In this document: positions 35,971 to 45,280 of the stretch, piece after piece
Layout of the letters: each line of letters opens with the position of its first letter
Position numbering within the stretch: the first letter of the stretch is position 1
Origin: Bacillus sp. B15-48
GTDB lineage: Bacteria; Bacillota; Bacilli; Bacillales; Cytobacillaceae
DNA length: 64,000 bases
NCBI RefSeq assembly: GCF_016879755.1
Contig: NZ_WOFU01000004.1
Location: 62,001-126,000 of the forward strand
Reading direction: 5' to 3'
Notes under the pieces: generated by a model
Told to the model about the DNA's origin: nothing
The model's database searches: none
The model's input: only the letters and a program-made list of their open reading frames with translations
Made by a program: the position numbers and the translations under genes

Positions 35971-36909
35971 ATGCAGTTTACAACGTTAAAAAAGACAGAT
36001 ATTCGTGTTACAAAAATCGGTGTTGGCACAAATAAAGTTGGTGGGCACAATATTTTTCCTAATTTAGATGAAACAGAAGGAAAAGAATTTTTAAAAGCGG
36101 CTTTAGATCAAGGCATCAATTTTATTGATACAGCGGATTACTATGGCCTTGGCCGTTCAGAAGAATTAATTGGTGAAGTTTTACAAGAAATAGATATTAA
36201 GAGAGAAGATTTAGTCATTGCTACTAAAGGCGGAATGCAGTGGAACGAGAAAGGTGAAATTACTTTTAATAACCGTCCCGAGTATTTACGTTCTGCTTTC
36301 GAAGCAAGTTTAAGGCGATTGCAAACAGACTATGTCGATGTATATTATCTCCATATGCCAGATAATATAACACCTTTTTCCGAGTCAATGGGTGAATTAT
36401 TACGCCTGAAAGAAGAAGGGAAAATTCGCGCAATTGCTGCTTCAAATTTGAACTTTGCTCAGATTAAGGAAGTCAATGAGATTGCGGGAATTTGTTCGAC
36501 ACAGGCTGTTTACAATATATTTGAGCGTGGGGTTGAAAAGGATGTGCTCCCATATTGCGTCGAAAATGATATCAGCTTTCTCCCATATTATCCGTTATCC
36601 TCAGGACTACTTGGCGGAAATTATAAAGTAACCGATACACCGCCAAAACATTTTAAAGGTAAGCTAGAGGAGTTCCGTACGAGAGTAGAGCAAGCGGATA
36701 GACTGAAAGAGTTTGCGGAGTCAAAAGGTACCACTCTACCAAATCTTGCGCTGGCATGGTTATTGGCACAAGATGGGGTTGATGTAGTCATTCCAGGTGG
36801 GCGCAAACCTTCTCATGCGATTGGAACAGTACAAGCTGCCGATATCACATTAACTCCGAACGAACTAGCTGAAATTGATAAGCTGATCAAGCAAGAAGTT
36901 AAATTTTAA
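35971..36909 (+). CDS. Aldo/keto reductase (copy 2)
   Basis: The 312-residue AKR is related to copy 1, with catalytic residues in NFIDTADYYGLGRSEELIG, IATKGGMQW and YYLHMPDN and the C-terminal VIPGGRKPSHAIGTVQA. The ATG at 35971 directly follows AGGAGGGG. The frame is open back to 35860, but the extra 37 codons run through the spacer hairpin and are unlikely to be translated. Its specificity may complement that of copy 1. Confidence 0.88.
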   Translation: MQFTTLKKTDIRVTKIGVGTNKVGGHNIFPNLDETEGKEFLKAALDQGINFIDTADYYGLGRSEELIGEVLQEIDIKREDLVIATKGGMQWNEKGEITFNNRPEYLRSAFEASLRRLQTDYVDVYYLHMPDNITPFSESMGELLRLKEEGKIRAIAASNLNFAQIKEVNEIAGICSTQAVYNIFERGVEKDVLPYCVENDISFLPYYPLSSGLLGGNYKVTDTPPKHFKGKLEEFRTRVEQADRLKEFAESKGTTLPNLALAWLLAQDGVDVVIPGGRKPSHAIGTVQAADITLTPNELAEIDKLIKQEVKF

Positions 36910-36943
36910 AAGATTAAATAGAATCATATAGGAGGAGAGTAAT

Positions 36944-37147
36944 ATGCCTTACGTACAAATTAACTTAACAAAAGGACGTTCAGAAGACCAGATTGAGCGT
37001 TTAATTAATGAAGTAACGAAAACTGTTTCTGAAGTAGCTGACGCACCAACAACTGCGATCCAAGTCGTTGTTAACGAAATAGAACTCACTCATTGGGGTC
37101 TAGCAGGGGACTCTGTTAAAAAGAGAAGAGAAAACGCAAACAAGTAA
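36944..37147 (+). CDS. 4-oxalocrotonate tautomerase-family protein
   Basis: The 67-residue small tautomerase has the catalytic Pro directly after the initiator Met (MPYVQI) and Arg12 in KGRSEDQ, as in 4-OT. These enzymes ketonise enol acids, for instance products of aromatic meta-cleavage. It is the last gene of the SDR-VOC-EthD-AKR unit, has an AGGAGGAGAG site and is followed by two terminators. Confidence 0.85.
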   Translation: MPYVQINLTKGRSEDQIERLINEVTKTVSEVADAPTTAIQVVVNEIELTHWGLAGDSVKKRRENANK

Positions 37148-37176
37148 GAAAATTTGAGGCAAAGCAAAAAAAAGAG

Positions 37177-37212
37177 ACTATCCAGAACAATGTTTTGGGT
37201 GGTCTTTCTTGC
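37177..37212 (+). terminator. First terminator after the tautomerase
   Basis: ACTATCCAGAAC (37177-37188) pairs with GTTTTGGGTGGT (37192-37203) using several G-U pairs, and CTTTCTT follows. Confidence 0.55.
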
Positions 37213-37258
37213 TTAATTTTTCAAAATGCTGAACAGAGGTTTAGTCTTTTAATTCATA

Positions 37259-37296
37259 GAAAAAGAAGGCTAGAGTTCACTAGCCTTCTTTTCTGT
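37259..37296 (+). terminator. Second, stronger terminator before the IS110 element
   Basis: AAAAGAAGGCTAG (37261-37273) pairs perfectly with CTAGCCTTCTTTT (37280-37292). The structure works on both strands and could insulate the operon from the element. Confidence 0.75.
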
Positions 37297-37313
37297 GAAA
37301 ATAAAAGTCCCTC

Positions 37314-37350
37314 GGGTTTCCTGTATATCATTGATCAAAGTAGGAAACCC
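37314..37350. other. Inverted repeat in the IS110 3' flank
   Basis: GGGTTTCCT (37314-37322) and AGGAAACCC (37342-37350) form a 9-bp dyad with a 19-base loop. It lies about 85 bases beyond the transposase stop on the element's 3' side. The role is unknown; it could be part of the element's end or of its target. Confidence 0.45.
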
Positions 37351-37435
37351 TATAAATAACTTAAAAAAGCCAATAAGAAAGCAGAGGTACCTGTTGGAGG
37401 GTAACTTTGAATATTTCTATTTGGTTTTGGTTATA

Positions 37436-38575
37436 CTAATTAGCTTGCATTTCTTTAAATGGCTCCTTGTTTATAAGCATGGAGTAAATAATTCGAAGCA
37501 TTCGGTGCGATAGTGCAACGAGTGCTTTTTTCTTTCCTCTTCTTGCAGCTATTGACCAGTATTTCGTTGCTAACCATCTATTCCTACACCTAGAAACAGC
37601 CCACGCAGCCTCGCACATTGCCGATTTAATATGAGGATTTCCCTTTACAGTCTTGGTGCTATACCGTTTACCTGCACTTTCTTTATTACCTGGCGAAACA
37701 CCAGCCCAGGAAGCTAAGTGTTGAGAAGTAGGAAATTGACTCATATCTACACCAATCTCGGCAATGATAATTGCTGCAGTATCCTTCTTTATTCCTGGTA
37801 TCGTTGTAAGTAACTGGAGTTCCTCTTGATAGTTTTGTAATAAGGTATCGACTCGCTCCTCAATTTCTTTGATAAGCTTTTCTAAGTATTCAATGTGCGA
37901 CCAGGATTGACGAATTAGGAAACGCTGATGATCATTAAGTGTGCCATACAAAGAATCCGTAATCATCTGTTTTTTCGGCGCCATTCTGCCGTGTATTCTT
38001 TCTTCTACATCGGAAGCGTCCACATAACCCTGTTCTACAAGTCGTTCAAGTAGTTTTCTCCCCGAAACGCCAAAAACATCAGAAATGACCGTGCTCAATT
38101 TTACGTTCGAACACTCTAATACCTTTTGAATCCGATTCTTTTCAGATGTTAAGTGACCAATCCATTTCTTCCTGAGTCTAGTTAAATCCCGAAGTTCTCT
38201 AATATCAACTGGTGGAACAAAACTCTTTTCGATTAATCCATGTCGTAATAATTTAGCAATCCATTCTGCATCAGATACATCTGTTTTCCTTCCTGGTACA
38301 TTTTTAATTCGTTGCGCATTTGCCAGTGTAATATCAAAGAATCCTTCTAAAATATTGTATACAGGCTTCCAATATACCCCAGTGCTTTCCATTGCAATAT
38401 GGGAAACACCATGGTTTTCAAGCCATTTTAAGAGACGATATAAATCCTTTGTTAAGGTAGGAAATGTCTCTGTCTCTTTGATTAACTCTTCATTCTGACT
38501 TCCAGTTATAACGCAAGCAACTATTGTTTCAGAATGAACATCTAAACCAGCGCATCGTTCAATAAAAACTTCCAT
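37436..38575 (-). mobile_element. IS110-family element: intact DEDD recombinase gene
   Basis: The 379-residue recombinase has an N-terminal RuvC-like DEDD domain with Asp12 (AGLDVHSE), Glu63 (AMESTGVYW), Asp99 and Asp102 (TDVSDAEW). A coiled middle (about 140-250) leads to a C-terminal Transposase_20 domain with SWAGVSPGNKESAGK, which carries the candidate catalytic Ser. The frame is intact and the ATG follows AAAGGAGAAG, so it may be active. IS110 elements lack typical inverted repeats and use a structured RNA encoded in their non-coding end for target choice. The exact element ends cannot be fixed from one copy. Confidence 0.9.
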
Positions 38576-38841
38576 AAAACTTCTCCTTTAAAGTAGGATC
38601 ACAAACAGTGAGTGAGATTGAATCTAAGCATTTTTCTGTACGTAGTCATCCTTCCAAAAGGAAAGAGCTAACAAAGGGTTGAACACCAAGCTCACTCAAA
38701 CAGTTTTTTGTACAGGGTCGAGCCACCAAAAAAGACCACGTTTTACTAACTGTTTGCGTCACTAACATTATGGGCTGAGGAGATTAATTTTCATGCATGG
38801 GTTGGGAGCGAAAGCTCATGTGAGTTTTTTATGAATTTATC
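38576..38841 (-). ncRNA. Non-coding 5' end of the IS110 element, candidate bridge RNA region
   Basis: These 266 bases between the recombinase start and the stop of the alcohol dehydrogenase gene contain no ORF. They hold several short self-complementary stretches, such as AGCTTTCGCT and CTTTCCTTTTGGAAGG read on the minus strand. In IS110-group elements the region upstream of the recombinase encodes the bridge RNA. Placement is by position only; I did not fold it or identify the target- and donor-binding loops. Confidence 0.4.
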
Positions 38842-39897
38842 TTATCTCCATTTATTTAAGATCGTTAATCCAGTTGTATCGAAGGTTGTCATCGCTTCCA
38901 TTACAGAGTTTACTTCATGAATGTTAATTGTTTGTGTAACTAGTTCTTTTGGCTTTAAGATTCCATTAGCGACCATCTGTAGCATATCATTATAACGGAA
39001 TGCAGGGGAGCCATAAGAACCTAAAATATTAAGTTCCATCGCAACAATCATGTCAATTGGCATTGGAATAAAGCCTTGCTCTTTATCTGATGTCATTCCA
39101 AGCTGAAGGTGACGGCCTCTTTTTCTTAAGCTTAATACAGCTGCTTGAGATGTCGCAGTAATACCAAGGGCATCGATTGATACATGAGCACCACCTTTAG
39201 TGATTTCACGAACCGCTTCTGGAACGTTAACATTTTTTGAATTAATCGTCGCGACAGCACCGAGCTGCTTCGCAAGTTCTAACTTCTTATCATCGATATC
39301 TACTGCAATAACACTAGCACCAACTGCTACCGCAACTTGGATCGCAGAAAGACCGACACCGCCGCAACCTGCAACGACAACCCACTCACCACCTTGAACT
39401 TTCGCGCGGTCCATGACGCCGTGGAATGCTGTCGCGAATCGACAACCAATTGCTGAAGCTTCAATGAAATCGACACTTTCTGGCAATTTTGCTAAGTTAA
39501 AGTCTGCAGCTGGAACGTGAACATATTCACCAAATCCGCCCCAGTAAGCTACACCAGGAGATGCGTTGTGATCACACAGATTTTGATGACCTTGACGGCA
39601 CATTTCACAAACGCCATCCCCGCCACTTACTGGAACAACGACGCGGTCGCCCTTTTTATAGTTTTTCACATTGCTGCCAACTTCTTCAACAATACCGCTT
39701 AGCTCATGTCCAAAAATATGGGGAACTTGCATCTTCAATCCAACCCAATCAAAGTGACCTTGCCACAAATGCCAATCACTACGGCAAATACCGTTTGCTT
39801 CGACTTTAATAATAACACCATCTGGTGTAAGTTCTGGATCTGCCATTTCTTTTACAACTAATGGTTTTGCGATTTCTTCCATAACAGCAGCTAACAT
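38842..39897 (-). CDS. Zinc-dependent alcohol dehydrogenase (MDR)
   Basis: The 351-residue MDR alcohol dehydrogenase has catalytic zinc ligands Cys38 (NGICRSDWH), His64 and Glu65 (FGHELSG) and probably Cys152. The cofactor motif is AGCGGVGLSAIQ near residue 175 with an acidic residue that favours NAD. In the structural zinc lobe the first of the four usual Cys is Asp94 (then Cys97, Cys100, Cys108). It is transcribed leftward with the aldehyde dehydrogenase gene just upstream, so the two would have oxidised an alcohol to an acid. Confidence 0.88.
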   Translation of the reverse strand: MLAAVMEEIAKPLVVKEMADPELTPDGVIIKVEANGICRSDWHLWQGHFDWVGLKMQVPHIFGHELSGIVEEVGSNVKNYKKGDRVVVPVSGGDGVCEMCRQGHQNLCDHNASPGVAYWGGFGEYVHVPAADFNLAKLPESVDFIEASAIGCRFATAFHGVMDRAKVQGGEWVVVAGCGGVGLSAIQVAVAVGASVIAVDIDDKKLELAKQLGAVATINSKNVNVPEAVREITKGGAHVSIDALGITATSQAAVLSLRKRGRHLQLGMTSDKEQGFIPMPIDMIVAMELNILGSYGSPAFRYNDMLQMVANGILKPKELVTQTINIHEVNSVMEAMTTFDTTGLTILNKWR

Positions 39898-39980
39898 TTC
39901 AAAAACCCCTTTATTTAATATTTTATGAATCTAGTAAATCGGTTCCTAGAGGGGATAATAGTTCATCCTTAAGTATTGGA

Positions 39981-41488
39981 TTAATCTAAGTTCATCCACA
40001 CACTCTTAATTTGTGTATAAGTATCAAATACGGATGCTGCACCATTCTCCCTGCCGAGACCACTTTGTTTATAACCGCCCATTGGCGATGATGGGTCCAT
40101 TAAATGGTAAGTATTTACCCAAATGTTTCCGGCTTTAATAGCATGGGATAGCTTATGTGCTTTGCGAAGGTCGGTTGTACAAATACCTGCACCTAGACCG
40201 TACTCAGTATCATTCGCAATTTTAATCACTTCGTCAAAATCATCAAATGCAAACGCACAGATAACTGGGTCAAAGATTTCTTCTCTAGCAACAGTCATTT
40301 TATTATTCACATTCGCTAGAATCGTAGGTTTAACATAATAACCATTCGCTAGGTCGGCAGAAGATGCATCGCCGCCGATTAACATTTCTGCTCCTTCTTT
40401 TTCACCGGTATTTAAATAATTCATGACACGCTTTTTTTGCCTTTCGGAAATAAGCGGCCCTAAAGTTGTCGTCTGATCAAAACCGTTTCCGAGCTTATAT
40501 TGCTTTGTATAATCAATCAAATCACTTACGAAATTATCGTAAATTTTCTTTTCAATAAATAATCGTGTTCCAGCAAAGCAGACTTGTCCAGAGTTAAAGA
40601 GAATGCCGTTTGCTGCATTGGCAAGGGCTTGCTCATAATCAGCATCTGCACAAATAATATGAGGAGATTTCCCTCCTAATTCTAGGGTGACCTTTTTTAA
40701 GTTTCCTGCAGCTGAACGCATGATTTCTTTTCCAACTGCTGTTGAACCTGTAAAAGCAACTTTGTCTACATCAGGATGTTGTGTTAACGCTGCACCAGCT
40801 ATAGGTCCAAAACCTGGAACGATGTTGACTACTCCATCTGGGAAACCAGCTTCAATGAAAAGTTCAGCTAATCTTAAAGCATTAATGGAGTTTGCTCCGC
40901 TGGCTTCAAAACGATCGTATTCCCAACGGATAGTGGGGCTGCTAGTTTCATCGCAGATACACTTACAGGCGCATTCCATGGACTAATTTGTCCGCAAACA
41001 CCAAGTGGTTCACGTCTTGTATAATTGAAAATGTTGCCGGGAACAGATACAGGAATCGTTTCCCCAGTCACTTTAGTAGCCCAGCCAGCATAATAGCGGA
41101 AAAGTTCTGGAACAGAATTTGCAAATGCTCTCGTAATATGAAGCGGCTGCCCGAATTCAAGTGTGTCGATATGTGAAAGCTCTTCGATGTTTTCCTCAAC
41201 TAAATCAGCAAATTTCAACAGTAGTCGAGCTCTTTCTGCTGGTTTCATTGTCGACCATGGACCTTCTTCAAATGCTTTTCGTGCTGCCAGAACGGCTAAG
41301 TCGATATCATCCTTATCTCCTTCAGAAATGGTTGTAATCACCTGACCATTAGCTGGATTAACCGTTTCAAATCTCTTGCCAGAAACTGCGTCTACAAATT
41401 GTCCATTTCTAAATAGTTGTTTAGGAGTAGACACAAATTTAGCAGCCTTTGGATTCAAAGGAACCATTGTTTGTGTAGACATATTCAC
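39981..41488 (-). pseudogene. Aldehyde dehydrogenase gene broken by a one-base deletion
   Basis: Two overlapping minus-strand frames together encode a complete NAD-dependent aldehyde dehydrogenase. The first (41488 to 40874) covers the N-terminus to VLKPAEQTP. The second (from about 40885 to 39981) resumes at NALRLAELFIEAG and carries VTLELGGKSPH, the catalytic Cys in SGQVCFAGTR and the C-terminus. The expected reading P-L-N-A-L-R is restored by adding one A in TTAAT at 40881-40886, so one base seems lost. Unless it is a sequencing error or is rescued by frameshifting, the enzyme is not made. The start may be the GTG at 41488 or the ATG at 41482. Confidence 0.85.
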
Positions 41489-41871
41489 CCTACTTTCCGA
41501 CTTTATTTATGGGAAACGCTTCCATAATTAAAGTTATAACAGAATGTTCGGAATATTTCAATATCAAAGCTGTAAGTTTTGAGTAAAATTGCTAGAAACA
41601 TCTAGTAGATGTTATTTTATAAGAAATACAATTCCCATTATTAAATTGACTCTGAAAATAAAACCAGATATAATATGGATACTTGATATTGATTATCGTT
41701 AATCGGTATTTTATTAGTTGAAATGAGATGTAGTTGCGCTGAAAAGGATGATAAGGCTAGAGTTACAGCTTTGGATTTCTTAATTTCTATATGATCAAGA
41801 ACAGGAGATAGTTCCTGCGATAATTAAAACAAAGGTATTTTCATTTAACTAGAATAATAGGAGGAAGGGAA
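41489..41871. other. Divergent intergenic region between ALDH and iclR
   Basis: This 383-base spacer should hold promoters for both directions. It contains a palindromic cre/LacI-type half-match near 41511 and a TGATTATCGTTAATCGGTATT stretch near 41690-41710 whose TTAATCGGTAT core reappears inverted near 30130. I see no ORF or RNA gene. Confidence 0.4.
41511..41524 (-). promoter_or_regulatory. cre/LacI-family-like operator upstream of ALDH
   Basis: On the minus strand TGGAAGCGTTTCCC fits the cre consensus at 11 of 14 positions and contains the near-palindrome GGAAGCGTTTCC. It lies 23 bases before the ALDH start, a position suited to repression. Confidence 0.35.
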
Positions 41872-42654
41872 ATGGATGAAACTAATTTTAAAAAAAATTA
41901 TTCAATGCAAACATTGCATCGATCGATACAGATACTAAGAGCATTCTCTACCGAAAGGAAAACGCTCTCGCTAACTGAGCTCCATAACAAGACTGGATTA
42001 TCAAAATCTAGTTTGCAACGAATATTATCGACTTTGGTTTTTGAGGGCTTCTTGTACAAAAACGAGGAAACAAAAAAATATCAATTAGGGTTAGAATTGA
42101 TGTTTTTAGGCAATTTAGTTGAAAAGAACTCTAGTTTATTATCAATTGCCAATCCAATCATGGAAGCGATTCGAATGGAAACGGGAGAAAGTGTAAGTTT
42201 AAATGTGATTGAGGAAAACAAGCGGAAATGTATAGGGTATTTAATGAGCAGCCATGGACTGCAAACGCTTTCTTTTATTGGTCAGGAATCTCCATTGTAC
42301 GCTGGTGCTTCTGCAAAGGTTTTGCTAGCCTTTCTCACAGATGAAGAATTACAAAATTACTTTAATACGATTAGTCTTGAAGAATTAACCGAACATACGA
42401 TTAAGTCAAAAGACGATTTGTATGAGGAAATAATGACTATTCGCAAGCATGGCTATGCGAAAAGTGAAGGGGAAAGGATTAAAGGCGCCTATTCAATCAG
42501 CGCGCCCATTTTTAATCCATTCAATGAAATTTTAGCGGCAATGTCAATCGTTATCCCATCACCAAGATATGAAGAATATGATGAGCAAGTGTTGATCAAA
42601 CTATTGCAGGATGGCGCAAATCAGATTACTCAGACTATTAAAACAATCAATTAA
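41872..42654 (+). CDS. IclR family transcriptional regulator
   Basis: The 260-residue protein has an N-terminal winged helix (about 12-70, with SLTELHNKTGLSKSSLQRILSTL) and an IclR effector domain (about 85-255, with AGASAKVLLAFL and SISAPIFNP). IclR proteins often control aromatic or organic-acid catabolism. AGGAGGAAG precedes the ATG. It lies between the leftward ADH-ALDH genes and the rightward module 4 and is the best candidate regulator of one or both; possible operators are listed downstream. Confidence 0.88.
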   Translation: MDETNFKKNYSMQTLHRSIQILRAFSTERKTLSLTELHNKTGLSKSSLQRILSTLVFEGFLYKNEETKKYQLGLELMFLGNLVEKNSSLLSIANPIMEAIRMETGESVSLNVIEENKRKCIGYLMSSHGLQTLSFIGQESPLYAGASAKVLLAFLTDEELQNYFNTISLEELTEHTIKSKDDLYEEIMTIRKHGYAKSEGERIKGAYSISAPIFNPFNEILAAMSIVIPSPRYEEYDEQVLIKLLQDGANQITQTIKTIN

Positions 42655-42661
42655 TGTACAG

Positions 42662-42697
42662 GCGGACTAGAAAACTATTTTCTAGTCCGCTTTTTTT
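42662..42697 (+). terminator. Terminator of the iclR gene
   Basis: A 13-bp perfect stem (42662-42674 and 42678-42690) is followed by TTTTTTT. Confidence 0.9.
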
Positions 42698-42768
42698 GAT
42701 AAACGGAGTATTTCTTAAACAATCCAAATTTTCTAAAAATTTGTTGATTGTCTGAAAATGGTGTGCTA

Positions 42769-42787
42769 CGATATCATTAAGATATCG
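42769..42787. promoter_or_regulatory. Perfect palindrome upstream of the acyl-CoA synthetase genes, possible IclR operator
   Basis: CGATATC and GATATCG are separated by ATTAA, about 85 bases upstream of the first gene of module 4 and 115 bases after iclR. Place and symmetry fit an operator for the adjacent IclR protein. A related but shorter dyad lies at 45266-45280. Confidence 0.45.
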
Positions 42788-42869
42788 AAATTAGATTTAA
42801 ATTATCATCTATCGGTAAAAAATTTCGACTTCAAATATATGGATAACAGGCCAGTGAAGAGGTGGAAGC

Positions 42870-43586
42870 GTGAATAAAAAGGGCATAGAGGCAACCTTAC
42901 AATTAATGAAAGAAAAAAACTTAATGGTGATTCCTGAGTCCTATTCAAAAGAAATATTTGAACATGCGGGTGTGAACATCCCTAAACAAGGAATTGCCAA
43001 AACAGAGCAAGAAGCAATGCAATTAGCAAAGACGATTGGCTTTCCAGTTGTTTTAAAAGTACATTCAGCTAAAATCACACATAAAAGTGAAGCTAAAGGG
43101 GTGATTGTCGGGTTAAAAACACCGGAGGAAGTACGAAATGGTTTTAATGAAATTGTTAAAAATGGCCAAGAATATTTAAACTCTAATGAAGAAATCCATG
43201 TATCTGTTCAACAAATGCTTGAATCCGAGTTGGAAGTTATTGTTGGAATGAAGAGGGATCCAATATTTGGTCCGACGATTCTTTTTGGACTTGGTGGCGT
43301 TTGGGTAGAGGTATTGAGAGATGTTTCTTTAAGAGTAACGCCTTTAAGAGAAAAGGATGTCGATGAAATGATCGATGAAATTAAAGGGAAGCGGTTACTC
43401 GGAGATTTCAGAGGTAGAAAAGCGCGTGACCTCGAGGCGATTAAAAAGTTAATTCTTCAAGTTGAGAAGTTAGCAGTTGAATTTCCGGAAATCAGTGAAA
43501 TTGATCTAAATCCGATTTTTGTATACGAGGAAGGAAAAAATACGGTCGCAGTCGATGCAAGGATTATCCTTTCTCCAGGGGCTTAA
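42870..43586 (+). CDS. ADP-forming acyl-CoA synthetase, ATP-grasp (beta) subunit
   Basis: The 238-residue ATP-grasp protein of the NDP-forming acyl-CoA synthetase family has GFPVVLKVHSAKITHKSEAKGV near residue 57, MLESELEVIVGMKRDP near 120, FGLGGVWVEVLRDV near 140 and EIDLNPIFV near 210. With the alpha subunit it reversibly links acyl-CoA formation to ATP. It starts at a GTG after GAGGTGG and is 16 bases from the next gene. It may activate a substrate, or conserve energy from a CoA ester. Confidence 0.88.
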   Translation: MNKKGIEATLQLMKEKNLMVIPESYSKEIFEHAGVNIPKQGIAKTEQEAMQLAKTIGFPVVLKVHSAKITHKSEAKGVIVGLKTPEEVRNGFNEIVKNGQEYLNSNEEIHVSVQQMLESELEVIVGMKRDPIFGPTILFGLGGVWVEVLRDVSLRVTPLREKDVDEMIDEIKGKRLLGDFRGRKARDLEAIKKLILQVEKLAVEFPEISEIDLNPIFVYEEGKNTVAVDARIILSPGA

Positions 43587-43602
43587 TTGAAAAGGAGTGT
43601 TA

Positions 43603-45033
43603 ATGTTCATGGATGAAAAAAGAATGATGGCAATCCGAAAACTATTATATCCAAAGTCGGTCGCAGTCGTCGGAGCATCCAATAGTGTGCAGAAAACTGG
43701 TGGACGACTTCTATCATATATTATAAAAAATGGATATCAGCACAATATCTATCCAGTTAATCCGAAGGAAACTGAAATACAAGGGAGACATTGCTATCAG
43801 TCAATCAATAATCTTCCAGCGAATGTCGATTTAGCTTTAATCGTGCTGCCAGGAAAATTGATTTTTTCCGCAATGGAGGAGTGTGCAGCAAAAGGAATCA
43901 AAATGGTCATGATCTTTTCTTCTGGCTTTGCTGAACTAGGAGAAGAAGGGCAAGCGATTCAGAAAAAGATTGTCCGCAGGGCAAATGAACTAGGTATCAA
44001 TATTTGTGGTCCAAATTCCATTGGCGTCGTAAACACACATGAAAGTTTCTTTGGGAGTTTTAGTATGGCGATGGAAACGCCAAATATACCTCGAAATGGA
44101 AAAATTTCCTTTATCAGTCAAAGTGGCGCGATTGGCGGGGGATTATTAAGTCGTGTATGGACGAATGGAATTGGAACAAGCCATTATATAAGCTCCGGGA
44201 ATGAAGCAGATTTAGATACAGCGGATTATATTGCGTTTCTTGCCGAGGATGAAAATACGGAAGTAATCTGTGCCTACTTGGAGGGCATTCAGAATGGCCG
44301 TAAGTTTATTGCATCCTTAGAAAAGGCAGCAGAATTCGGGAAGCCTGTAGTGGTTTATAAGAATGGCCGTACCTCCCTAGGAAAAAAATCTGTGCAATCG
44401 CACACTGGCAGCCTTGCTGGAGATTATGAAGTGTACGAGGCAGTCTTTAAACAGTATGGGGTCATTTCTGTTGCTTCGTTAGAAGAGTTATTTGATGTTG
44501 CAACACTTCTGCTTACAACTCGTGAAATTAAAGGGAAAAACGTCGGAGTCGTTTCCACATCAGGAGGCTGCTGTACAATCATTGCCGATTCATGCATTCA
44601 ACATGGATTGAGTGTCCCAGCATTTTCTCCACAAACGCAACAAAAGTTGAATGAAGTGATTCCTAATTTTGGTGTAGTCCAAAATCCGTTTGATACAACT
44701 GCAGAAATCATTAATAACCCAAAGATGTTCCGCCAATCAATGGAAGTACTTTTGGAAGATCGGTCTATTGATTCGATTGTATTAATGTTAACGACAGTCG
44801 GTGAACCAATTGCGTCGATTGTCGCTCAAGATATTATCGAACTTACAAAGAAAAGTGAGAAAAGTATTATGATTACATGGCTTATTTCCGAACAATTGGC
44901 GACAAATGCATTCAAATTATTAAAGGATAACAATATACCGATTTTTTCAACTCCTGAAAAGGCAATCGCTATACTAGACTATTTAACAAGCTATCACTTG
45001 AATAAAACAACTGTATTGTCTAATAGTTACTAA
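43603..45033 (+). CDS. ADP-forming acyl-CoA synthetase, CoA-binding (alpha) subunit
   Basis: The 476-residue partner has a CoA-binding domain (PKSVAVVGASN near residue 18), succinyl-CoA synthetase-like domains with SQSGAIGGGLLSRV and SSGNEADLDTADYI, and the phosphohistidine segment VQSHTGSLAGDYEVYEA. The start is set at the ATG 43603, spaced from AAAAGGAG. In many bacteria alpha and beta are fused (as in Pat or Acs proteins), but here they are separate genes. Confidence 0.87.
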   Translation: MFMDEKRMMAIRKLLYPKSVAVVGASNSVQKTGGRLLSYIIKNGYQHNIYPVNPKETEIQGRHCYQSINNLPANVDLALIVLPGKLIFSAMEECAAKGIKMVMIFSSGFAELGEEGQAIQKKIVRRANELGINICGPNSIGVVNTHESFFGSFSMAMETPNIPRNGKISFISQSGAIGGGLLSRVWTNGIGTSHYISSGNEADLDTADYIAFLAEDENTEVICAYLEGIQNGRKFIASLEKAAEFGKPVVVYKNGRTSLGKKSVQSHTGSLAGDYEVYEAVFKQYGVISVASLEELFDVATLLLTTREIKGKNVGVVSTSGGCCTIIADSCIQHGLSVPAFSPQTQQKLNEVIPNFGVVQNPFDTTAEIINNPKMFRQSMEVLLEDRSIDSIVLMLTTVGEPIASIVAQDIIELTKKSEKSIMITWLISEQLATNAFKLLKDNNIPIFSTPEKAIAILDYLTSYHLNKTTVLSNSY

Positions 45034-45089
45034 ATGGAAAATTCTTAACATCTTAGTTTCCTAATTTATAGGAGTTAGGATTTAAAATA

Positions 45090-45151
45090 GCGCCAATATA
45101 GAGCATCCACTGGTGAAATAAATTTAAATGTGAATGATTCTATATTGGTGC
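45090..45151. other. Long hairpin without U-tract
   Basis: GCGCCAATATAGA (45090-45102) pairs with TCTATATTGGTGC (45139-45151, one G-U). Further pairing between CAT-CAC and GTG-ATG lies inside the 36-base loop. Neither strand has a T-run after it. It could be a small structured RNA element, a miniature repeat or a protein-bound hairpin. Confidence 0.5.
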
Positions 45152-45265
45152 ATGCAAAAGAAAAATCTTCGTGATAAAATAATTGATAAGAAACAATTTT
45201 CTAAAAATTTAAAATAGTATATTGAAATTCCCTTTTATCTGTATTATTATATAATTACAATTTAA

Positions 45266-45280
45266 CGATATGAAGTATCG
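45266..45280. promoter_or_regulatory. CGATA-N5-TATCG dyad upstream of the thiolase-like gene
   Basis: A perfect 5-bp dyad with a 5-base spacer, 62 bases before the start. It shares CGATAT with the 42769 palindrome and is a candidate operator. Confidence 0.35.

Noticed and set aside
37295-37513. A 72-codon plus-strand frame running into the IS110 3' end
   Set aside because: It crosses the inverted repeat and overlaps the recombinase gene antisense; no recognisable features.
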